Shown here: piece by piece, positions 24,761 to 36,700 of the stretch
How positions within the stretch are numbered: the stretch's first letter is position 1
Layout of the letters: each line of letters begins with the position of its first letter
Source: Agarilytica sp045430305
GTDB taxonomy: Bacteria; Pseudomonadota; Gammaproteobacteria; Pseudomonadales; Cellvibrionaceae
Assembly: GCA_045430305.1 (NCBI GenBank)
Contig: JAILXW010000001.1
Span: forward strand, 62,001 to 126,000
DNA: 64,000 nt
Direction of reading: 5' to 3'
The notes under the pieces: generated by a model
Seen by the model: the letters and a program-made list of their open reading frames with translations, nothing else
The model's database searches: none
What the model was told of the DNA's origin: nothing
Made by a program: the position numbers and the translations under genes

Positions 24761-27700
24761 ATGTTATATAACTACGTAAAATTCATACTTGGGTTTATTT
24801 TATTTACTGGGGCTACATCGGCGTATGCACAATCTACAGCGCCCATTATAAGCAATGATTTTCCCTCATCGGCGTATGTCGGACAGAGTTATAGTCATAC
24901 GCCGATCGTTGATGCCGCCGACGCAAATTTCGTTGGTGTTTCAAATTATCAAGCACCAGGTAATTCAGGCCCGGTACCAGGTGATCAGTACCGGGTTAAC
25001 AGCCATTCCTCTTCCCACCAACATGAAGCCGCCTTTGTTCAATTAAATGATGGAGCGTATGTGATTGCGTGGCAATCGCTCGGGCAAGATGGCAGCGACT
25101 ACGGTGTGTATGCGCAAATGTATACCCAAGACGGTCAACCGATCGGTGTCGAATTTCCGTTGCACAGTGTTGAGCAGGGCGATCAAAAGTCCGTGGCTTT
25201 AGCTCCCCATAGTGACGGTGGCTTTGTTGCGGTTTGGGAAAGCGAAAACTTAGACGACTCTGGTCGTGCTATTGCGGTTCGCCAGTTTAATCTCGATGGG
25301 ACGCCCGTCGGTGCAGAGATTGCCGTGAACGCAACTATCTCCGGCGATCAAATTACCCCTGATATTATTCTACTTTCTAATGATTCGTATATTGTCACTT
25401 GGGTTTCGGAATCTGACGATAGCACGGCAAAAAATATTGTAGCTCGTGTTTTACAAAGTGATACAACGCCAGTTGATGGGGAATGGTCGGTCAATACATA
25501 CCGAACAGAGAATCAAGATCGGCCGAGAATAGCTGCGATGTCCAATGATAACGTTGTTATCTTATGGCAGTCCTATAGCCAAGATGGCAGTGGCTACGGT
25601 GTATATCACCGTCGTTTTCTAGCGGACGGTACACCGTTAGATGCGTCTGATGTCTTGGTGAATGTAGCGCAGCAATATGTGTCTCAATGGTTGGCCGAAT
25701 TGACCGTACTGACAAACGACAATTACGTGATTACCTACTCCTCGACCTATCAAGGTGCCGACCAAAGTGGCGATGGTGTTTTTCAGAGTCTTTACAGTCC
25801 TTCAGGTACTGCCATCGTTAGCGATGTACTCGTCAATACTTATACGCCGAATTCTCAAGAGTCTTCCACCGTGTCGGCGTTGGCGGGTGGTGGTTACATA
25901 AATGCCTGGAATTCTTATCCGCAGGATGGCAGTGGCTATGGTGTGTATTTTCAACAATACGACAATAGTGCTACAGCTGTGGGCGATGAAACGTTGGCCG
26001 CTGAGTTGACCGAGGGCGATCAACGTTACCCTTTAATCGGTGCACTATCCGATGGCGGTTTTGTTGTTGTATTCCGTTCGGAATGGACGGCATGGGATGA
26101 ATACTGGGGGGTTCATGCACGTAACTTTTCAATATTGGACACACCTCCAGGTGATACCCAATTTACGGATTTATTCTGGTCGCCAACACAGCAACCTGAC
26201 AATAGCGAACAAACATTTTCTTATCGAAAAATAGATGGTAGCAACTGGATTATTGCTGACGCCGCGCTAGTAGATGGAGTTTACCGCGTATCGTTCGAAG
26301 GTCTAGACGAAGGAATGTATCAATATAAAATTGATTACACTGAAAATGATTTACTTGCAAAAAGGATTAGCAATAATTTTTCGGTAGGCGGTGAAAGTAC
26401 GACCTATCCCGACGCCCTGTATTTTGAATTAACACTTGCACCTTCGGGAATGACGATGGATTCCGCCACCGGAGTGGTGGCATGGACACCGGGCCAATCT
26501 CAGGTTGGGAATCATGATGTTTCATTTACGGTTTGGAATTCGTCTGAATTAAATGATACGCAAACGGCCACGATTACCGTCAGCGACCTTGCCAATACAC
26601 CACCCGTGATTACGAGTGACGCCGTGCTGCAGGCGACTGTAGGGGAACAATACGCTTATGCGGTTATTGCGATTGACGAACAGACACAAAATCTAGCATA
26701 TCGACTCAGCGAAGCACCGGTAGAAATGAGCATTGATTTATCGACCGGATTTATTTCTTGGCGACCCACTCCGGACGATATTGGTTTGCATGCAGTGTCC
26801 GTTATTGTAACGGATGAAGGCGGTCTATCCGCACAGCAGGATTATCAAATACTAGTCGACCAAATAAACACCGCGCCGACGATTACCTCGGACCCCGTGA
26901 TCGAATCTAATCGTGGCGATCTCTATATTTACGACGTTGATGCGGTTGATCCCGACCTTCTCGACACGATGACCTTTATTCTCCTTGAAGCACCAGAAGG
27001 TATGACGATTAATGCAAGCACCGGGGAAATTAATTGGGATACTTCAAATACAGCTGTGGATACATATCCAGTTTCTGTTTTGGTGTTCGATAGTCTAGAA
27101 GCTTCTGATCAGCAAAACTTTTTAATTAGCTTGCGGGATTCTAATTTACCACCGGTGATTATTTCAGAGCCGATGACGCAGACGGCGGAAGGGCAATCTT
27201 ATCAGTATGACGTTAACGCAAATGATCCGAATACTTCGGATGCATTAACGTATCACATTAATAATGCGCATAGCGGCATGAGCATTGATGCCATCTCTGG
27301 CCTCGTAGAATGGACTTCCGGCTCGGAATATTATGTAGGTGTTGCTCAGTCTGCGGAATCGTGTCGCATGCCGATTCCCGACATTGGAACATTTGAGCCG
27401 GTATTAAAATGGGAGTGGAACAGCAGTTCGGTAGAAAGTAACTTTACACAAGTAATGGCTCCGCCCGTTGTCGCACAACTGAGTGACGATAATGATGATG
27501 GTCTTATCAATAGCGACGACACGCCCGATGTAATTTTTGCCTCTTTTGTGAATGATGTACGTTCTGAAGCAATGCTACGTGTGATTAGCGGTGCAGATGG
27601 ATCTGAAGTTCTAACCATTAATAACCCTGCACATCGAGTCGGCCAGTTTTCAATGCCGGCTGTTGGGGATATCGATGGCGATGGCCGCCCTGAAATTGTG

Positions 27701-30700
27701 GCCTTAGGGTTTGAAAACAAAATGTTTGTTTTTGAAGACGATGGATCGCTTAAGTGGGAATTACAAGATGATCGTTTATCTCTGTGGTCGCCGAATAATT
27801 ACGGTGGCCCTTCGCTTGCGGATATCGATCAGAACGGGACACCTGAAATTATTTTTGGTACGGCTGTAATTTCTGCCGAAGGTGAAATACTTTGGAAAGG
27901 TGCGGGCACGCATTCTGGTCGCAATCATTGGGACGGCAATGTAGCCGATTATTTTACTTATGCGCTAGATTGGGATGAATCGATTCCCGGTCTCGAAATC
28001 ATTGCTGGGGCATCGGTATACGATAAAGACGGAAACTTGCTGTGGCAAAACGATATTGTGGGTGATGGTTTTACCGCGGTAGCAAATTTTGATGCTGATG
28101 CTGATCCTGAATTAGTCGTCGTCAATGACGGTCGTGTGTACATTGTCGATAACGATGGGCAAATGTTATTTAGTTCAGTATCGTTGCCTGGCGGTGGGGT
28201 CGGAGGACCGCCCACCGTTGCAGATATGAACGGAGACGGCATACCAGAAATCGGTGTAGCAGGGCAAGGCGCATATAGCGTGTTGGATAACGAAGCGTCG
28301 TTGTTGTGGTGGTCAGAGACGCAGGATAACTCTTCGCACTTTACGGGATCGACCGTATTTGATTTCGATGGCGATGGTCGTGCAGAGGTTGTCTACGGTG
28401 ATGAGATTTACTTATATGTCTATCGCGGCGAAACTGGCGAAGTTTTATTTCAAATTCCAAACGGGTCGGGCACTGCACTCGAATATCCCGTGGTGGCGGA
28501 TATCGACAGTGACGGCCATGCAGAACTTCTGGTTGTTCGCAATTATTTTCAGTCAAGTATCCCTGGTATTCGAGCGTTTGAAGATGCGAATGATAGTTGG
28601 GTTGCAACACGGCAACAGTGGAATCAATATTCCTACCATATCGATCATATTAATGATGATGGAACGGTGCCTACCGACCCTGAAAAAAGTTGGCAAACAC
28701 ATAATTCTTTCCGTTTGAATGCATTTGGTGATCGTAGCCCCTTATCTCAACCGGATTTAATTATTAGCGATATCACCGTGATTGCTGATCAATCAGGATC
28801 TGGTTTGGTGACTGAATTTGATGCACACATTACCGTAGAAAATAGTGGTGATGCGGCCGCGAATGGGCAGATAACGATTTCGCTTTATTCCGATGATCCA
28901 AGCGTGGGCGGTAATTTACTTGGCGAAGCGCAGTCCCTTGATATTTTAGCCGGTGGATCGGTTGAAACTGTTATCAGAAATATCTCAACAGCATTAGTGG
29001 ATGACACACTCTATGCGGTTATTTCCACGGTGGGCGTAGACGAGTGTGTGACAAAAAATAATTCTGCACGAGCAGCATTTGTTCATGTTGATGTTGCCGA
29101 CCCTGATAACGAAACCGATCACCAAGTGTACGCGCTAAATGTTATACGTGACATTAGCGCACCTGTTATCACTAGTACCGCTACGACTGACCCTGCTGCA
29201 GGTGATCTATTTACCTACGACCTGAACGCGGAAGGCTTAGGCGAATTGACTTACGAATTACAAACGGCCCCAGAGGGAATGACGATTGATTCTGTGACCG
29301 GGGTTATTACGTGGTTGCCAAGTATTACCTCTGAAGGCGAACGATTTAATGTTGAAGTGCGTGTAGAGGGTGAGCAAGGTTTATTTGATATTCAAAATTT
29401 CACATTAGAAGTTCAGACTGCGCGCCTTAATACCGACCCTGTGATTGTAAAAGAAGTCGCTTGTGAGTTTGATCAATACGACTGGCTGGAAGTTTCGGGT
29501 AGTTTCGTTGTCTCGAATGAGGGGCGCACGTTCAATGAATCTACCGATCAAAGTGGTAATGCCATTGGAAATCTCGATTTAGGGTTAAATAATCAAGCGT
29601 ATTGGGAAATTCAAGTCGACGCGATTGATCTACTTCAATCATTGGGTTGGGGGGTTATTCGCGATACAGATACAGTTTTGCAACCACCATACAATTTAAC
29701 CTGGGATCACCGAAATTCCGTCGTCGCGCGTACAACCTACTCTTGGGTGGCTGATTATGGACAAGGTGGTGCGCCGCTTTATTCGGGTACGAGTGAAGAA
29801 GCAGCGTTTCAAATCGGCGATACGCTGATGGTTGCCTGGGATAAAGGTCGACTTTACTTCGGTAGCAATGGCGTATGGTGGAATAACGCAGACCCAGCGA
29901 ACGGTATTGGCTTTATTGCCGAAGGTTTATCGGGCTTCCGACCTTATCTTTCACATAATAATATCGGTGGCAGTTCACAGTACACGGTGAATTCTACTAA
30001 TGCTGATTTTACCTATCAGTCTCCTTTCCTTTGTCCTGCTGCAGTTTTATTTTCTGAGGTTGGCGATGATTATGCTTTTGATGCAGAAGCCTTTGACGCA
30101 GACGGAGATGTATTAGTTTATTCGTTAACCGAATCGCCTTCAGGAATGACAATAGATACGGCCTCTGGATTAGTGGAGTGGATGCCCGCTGTTTGGGACG
30201 TTGGAGATAATGCAGTAAATGTACGCGTGCAGGACGGGCGGGGTGGAGAAGATAATTATTCGTTTACCCTAACCGTTGACGCTTATACAAATGGTGCACC
30301 CGTCATTGTTTCTTATCCGAAAACGATTGTTAGAGAACCAGAATATTTTTATTTTGTTCAAGTAGAAGATCCAAATTTTGGTGATATACATACGTTCTAT
30401 TTGGATGCCGCGCCGCAAGGTATGACGATCGATACAAATACTGGGGTTATCCTTTGGGCTCCTACGTTGGAACAAGTGGGCGACCACGATGTTTCGGTTC
30501 GCGTCCAAGATAGTGGCGGGCTGGAAGGAACGCAGTTGTATACATTGTCGTATGTGACGGATCCTACAGCGCCCGTTATTGTGAGTGACCCGATTGTCAT
30601 CGCTGAAGAGGCTGTGCTGTATCAATACGATGTCGATGCCATCGATCCAAATCCTTCTGAGATCTTGACCTACAGTTTGAATCAATCCCCGGCAAGCATG

Positions 30701-33700
30701 GAAATTAACTCTGATACGGGTTTAATTAATTGGTATGCCTATTCACCGGAAGGGTTTACTGAAATCCCTTTTGATGCGTTGGAAGAAGCTGCACATATTA
30801 ATGATCAGTATCCGGGCATTCATTTTAGCGCCTACGATACCGATGGAACGCCAAAACCAATTTACGCAGAATTTCATGATGATCCGCGTTATGGCGCGTC
30901 GGAACAAATGTACCTTGCCCCACGAGTGTACCGTACGGATAACATATATGACTGGGAAATTAATTTCGATTCACCTGTGGACTATTTCTATATTCGAGTA
31001 CTTGATGCCGAAGAGGCACTTACGATAGAAACGTACCGTGGCAACGTTAAAGTTGGCAGCTTTCCTCAGCCACGATCAGGCAACGAGGGGCATGACTTTT
31101 CTGTTGGCGAAATTGGTGGTGATTTACTCTTCGATCGCATCGTATTCAATGTTGATCCCGGTGGTCCAGAATTATTCGACAACGTTAAATACCACACGGC
31201 TGCACTGGCTACTGTAGAAGTACGCGCAACCAATAGCTTAGGTAAATTTGACGAACAACGTTTCGATATTGCGTTTACTACGGGTAATTTTCCTCCGGTC
31301 TTTACTAGCAGACCCATTCGAGGTGGCGTCGCCAATAGCGAATATCGTTATCAATTAACTGCAGTTGATTACAGCAGCGATCCTGTTGCTTACGCACTTG
31401 AGAATGCCCCAGACGGTATGCAAGTTGATGGTAATGGATTAATTACGTGGTCGCCGATACTTTCTGATCTGGGCCAACATCCGATTCGTCTTATCGCGAC
31501 TGACGGCCAAGGCGGTGAGGACACGCAAGAGTACCTGCTTACTGTTCGCGACACGGATTCTTCCGCGATTTTTACGAGCCAACCGTTGTTGCTTGCGTAT
31601 CCAAATATTGAATATGCCTACAAAGCTCGAGCCTATGACCCGGAAGGGGATGAAGTGCATTTTTATCTCCAGCAGGGGCCAGAGGGTATGTCTGTTAATT
31701 TAGCGGATGGTCAGCTTGTTTGGACACCCTCCGAGGCCGACATTGGGTATCACAACATTTCAATTGAAGGACGAGGTCGATTTGGTGGTCAATCTGCGAC
31801 ACAAGATTTTGTTTTACAGGTGATCGGAGAGAGCCAAGCACCACACATTATCTCTTCGCCCGTCCTCGACGTGTACGTAGACAGTGAATATCGCTATACC
31901 GTAAACGCGATTGATTTGGATGAAACGTCTTTTTTGAATTACCAGCTTTTGGCTGCGCCAGCCGCGATGACCATTGATACGTTAACGGGTGAAATGCTGT
32001 GGACGCCGACGACAAGCGAACTTGGCGACCATGCGATACAAGTGCAAGTCATGGATTCGGATGGCCTAAGTGATTCGCAAACATTTACGCTCACGGTCCT
32101 GCAAGGAAATGCGTTTCCAGTGATTAGTAGTACACCGTCGAATTATGCAACGGTCGATTCAACGTATGTATATGACATTGTGGCGAGTGATGAAAATACG
32201 AATGATGTATTAACTTATTCGTTATTGAGCGGCCCAGTGGGAATGGATGTGAATGGTGCAACTGGCACCTTAAGTTGGACGCCTGGAAACGACGATGTGG
32301 GTTCTCATGATGTTTCCGTACGTGTGACAGACCCTGCCGGTGCGTATGTGCAACAGAACTTCACTGTGACTGTACAAAATGCAGATATCGAACCGCCTGT
32401 GGTGGGGTTGGTCGTTAACCCAATCGATGTCGTAGTGGGTGACACGGTAGATATTCAAATAAGTGCATTCGATAACGTTGCAATTACGAGTGTTACTCTA
32501 GAAATAAATGGCCAGTCGATCACTTTAGATGGTGAAAATTCAGCGGTCTATACCCCTTCGGTTTCGGGTACACATACGGTTGTTGCTACGGCAGTGGATA
32601 CTTCGGGCAACAGTACAAGCACAACACTCGACATTAACGTTTCTGTTAACACCAATACTGCGCCTGTGATTACATCGAATCATATGTTATCTGCGACGAG
32701 CGGAATTGAATACGTCTATGACGTGCAAGCCACCGATGCTGAAGGCGATACTTTAACGTATTCATTAGTGAGCGCGCCGAGCGGTATGACGATTGATTCG
32801 ACCATGGGTGAAATTATTTGGATACCGAATACAAGCGGGGCGTTTGCTATTACCGTTCGTGTAAGTGATGGCGAATTATATGATGAAGAGTCCTGGCAGA
32901 TTGTGGTTGCTGCCCCCATTCCACTTTTTGCTGAATTAAGTGTGACCCCTAATTTGGTGGACCCAGGAGAGTCGGTGACGATTGGCTTGTACGTAGAAGG
33001 TGCAATTGGGAACCTTGCTCGGGAAGTTTGGGTGGATGGTGCGATTATTTCGTTAGACGAGGATGGAACCGCTTTGTTTTCTTCTGACGTGGTGGGCGAA
33101 CATGTTGTTGATACAGTCGTATCAGATTCTGTTGATAGTGTGACAGACCAAACAACATTTTTTGTGCGTGACCTAAGTGATACAACGCCACCGGTCGTGA
33201 CTTTGTCTTCACCTAACATTGGCGAGATGACAACAATCACGGATGTAATTGGTTCTGTTAACGATGAAAATTTAATTTCGTGGCAGTTGGGCTTGGTGCG
33301 AAAAGATTCGGGTCATATGAAGATTTTGGCTGATGGGTCAGAAAACTTCACCTCCTCATCTATCGCAAGTATTGAACCTTTCGCGTTAATGAATGGTTTG
33401 TATAGTGTTGTGTTACAAGCAAGCGATATTGGTGGAAATACGGTATCAGAGTCTAGGCAAATTGTTGTTGAAGGGAATTTAAAAGTTGGGAACTTCTCGA
33501 TCAGTTTTACCGATGTTGTGATCCCAACCACAGGTATCGATATTTCGGTAACCCGTACATACGATACTCGCAGGCGCGAAGAAGATCTCGACTTTGGTTA
33601 TGGCTGGACTGTCGATTATCAAGATGCACAGATTTTTGAATCACGAAAAATTGGTAGCGCTTGGGAGTTAGTTCAATATGCCACCGGGCCTTTTGGTATT

Positions 33701-36700
33701 ATTCAAAACTATTGTGTTGAGCCAATAGGCGATGCGCCTGTTGTTGCAGTGTTATTGCCCAACGGTCGTCTTGAGAAATTTGAAGTAGCGGCCTCGCCAC
33801 AGTGTAACGAAGGCGTGCCAATTCTTGACGTGAACTTTGTGTTTACACCGATGGAAGGAACTTATGCGACGCTTAACCAAGCGAGTTACGGTAGCGTACG
33901 TTTGGTCAATGGTAATCTTGAACACCTTGGCGACTCGGAAGTGGCTGATGCAGATATCTACCAGATGAGTACCGTTGATGGAACGACCTATAACCTTGAT
34001 CAAAATTTTGGTATTCGCTCAATCATCGACACTAACGGAAATCATGTGACGTTTTCCGATACCGGTATTGTTAGTTCAACGGGTAAATCGATTGAATTTC
34101 AGCGCGATGCCGAAGGGAGAATTACCCGTGTGACAGACCCAATGGGGCACTCGGTGTCTTATGGCTATGATACCGGCGGTGACTTGGTCTCTGTCGTGGA
34201 TCAAGTCGGAGATCAAACGCAGTTTGCTTACCTGGCAGACCACTACTTGCATACGATCACATCTCCTTCCGGCGTGGTTATAGCCGCGAACGAATATGAT
34301 TCGTCAGGTAGATTTGTAAGGCAAACGGATTCGTCCGGCGATACGGTTGAATTTATTCATGACCTTATTAACCGACGTGAGATTATTGTCGATCAACTTG
34401 GTCGATCGTGGACTTATCTCTACGATGTAGATGGTAATATTCTTGAAGAGGTCGATCCCGATGGCAACACTATTACGCGTACATACGATACCGATGGAAA
34501 TGAATTAACCGTAACGGACCAGAACGGTAATACAGCTACGATGACCTATGATACTCGTGGTAATTTACTTTCCACCACGGATCCGAACGGTAATACGATT
34601 TCAGCGAGTTATGATTCTGATGGACGAATATTGACGGAAACAACCGCCGGGGGTGGTATTACGCAATATTCGTACGATGGTAATGGTAATGTGTTAAGTA
34701 TTAGTGGTCCGTTGGGAACGGGTGTAACTCACGCATACGATGCGCAAGGTAATTTACTTTCGACAACGGATGCACTTGGGAACGTGACATTGCAGTCCTA
34801 CGATGCCTACGGAAATGTTGCATCAACTGAGGATGCAGAAGGCAATGTACGTACGTATTCCTATGATTTAAACGGAAACCTGGCGGGTGAACTGTTTAGC
34901 TACGTTGATGAAACTGGAAATGTCGTTTCTAGCTCAACGACAAAACAGTATGATGGTAAAAACCGATTAGTCTCAACAGTATTGCCTGATGGTCGTTCTG
35001 TTAGTCGAGCTTATACAAGTGATGGTGCGCTTAACCAATTGGTGAATGCCAGTGGTCACACGGTAAGCGCTGTGTTTGATGCGCGGGGTAATGCGTCGAG
35101 TTATACCTTTGCTGATGGTACGACGATTCAAGAAAATCACGATGCTTTTGGCTTAAAGCGTTCGCAAACGGATGTGTTCGGTCGGACAACTCAATATAAC
35201 TACAATAACCGTGGCGAAAGGGTTGAAACCATTCATCCAGATGGTTCTATTACAATGACCAGTTATGATCCGTCTGGGCAAATCAATGGCGAGCGTGACG
35301 CTAATGGGAATTGGACGCAGTACGAATACGATCTGGCAGGAAACCGCACGAAAATAATTAATGCCTTAGGCGAAGAAACGCTCTTTACGTATGACGCTGA
35401 CGGAAATCATATCAGTATGACTGATGCGAACGGTCATACCACGAGTTACCAATATGATTTGGTGGGGCGTTTAACGCGAACAAATTTCCCGGATTCCACA
35501 TATACAGAGACCGAGTATGACATCTCTGGGCGAGTGATTGCCGAAATAGATCAAAAGGGAAATCGCACCGAATTCGACTACGATGCACTTGGTCGTTTAA
35601 TTAAAGTGACCGACCCGCTATTAAATGAAACTATCTACACTTATAACGCATTGGGTAAACGGAATTCTGAAACCGATGCACGAGGTAATACGACATCTTG
35701 GGTGTACGACGCCAATGGGCGTATCGTTGAGCGAACACTGCCTATCGGTATGAGCGAGAGTCATAGTTACGATTCAGATGGTTATCGTGTTGGGCATACG
35801 GATTTTAATGGGGGCACGACAAGTATGTCGTACGACGTGCTTAGCAATCGTTTGTCATCGAAAAGTTTTCCTGATGGGACACAGGTTCAGTATGCCTTTG
35901 ATGAAATGGCAAATACGTGGTCGAGTATTACGACCAATGGTGAGACTGAAACGACATATGTCGATGCAATGGATAGAGTGACACGCGTTGTTGACACACA
36001 AGGCAATGAGATTAATTACACTTATGATGCTGCGGGCAATCGCGCAAGTATGACGAGTGAAAGCGGTACCATTCAGTATGAATATGACGCGCTGAACCGG
36101 TTAACTAAAGTGATTGATATAGACCTAAGTGAAACGGATTATACCTACGATGCTGTTGGCAACGTTAAAACCGTGTCTTATCCCAATAATGTGGTATCGA
36201 CATATTTTTACGATACCCGTAACCAACTGGTTCAAGTTGAACATCGTGAGGGCGTTATAACTTTACTTGGTCAATATTCGTATGTACTGGACGACGTGGG
36301 TAATCGAACGCAAGTGAGTGATCACCGAGGACGTATTGAAGATTTTGAATACGATGCATTAAATCGATTAACGCGTGCAACAATCAATGAGCCGACTCAG
36401 GGTCTTGCACTCTATGAATATACCTATGATGAAGTATCGAACTTAGCGACGGTCAGTTTGAATGGGTTGCTTCAAGAATCGTATTCATATGACGAGAATG
36501 ATCGTATTCAATCGGGTAGTGGTATTACGTACGCCTATGACTTAAATGGGAACACCCTGAGTGCTACTGGTGCAAACGAAACGGCATCATATAGTTACGA
36601 CAGTCGCAACCGTCTAGTTGATGCTCAACTCGGCGGTAATCAGTTGGCCTATCAGTATGACGACTCGGGAATCCGAACTCACAGAACTGTAAATGGCGTG

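Noticed and set aside
27400..28700. FG-GAP part as an integrin-like separate gene
   Set aside because: It is in the same uninterrupted frame as the Rhs protein and is flanked by halves of an Ig-like unit.
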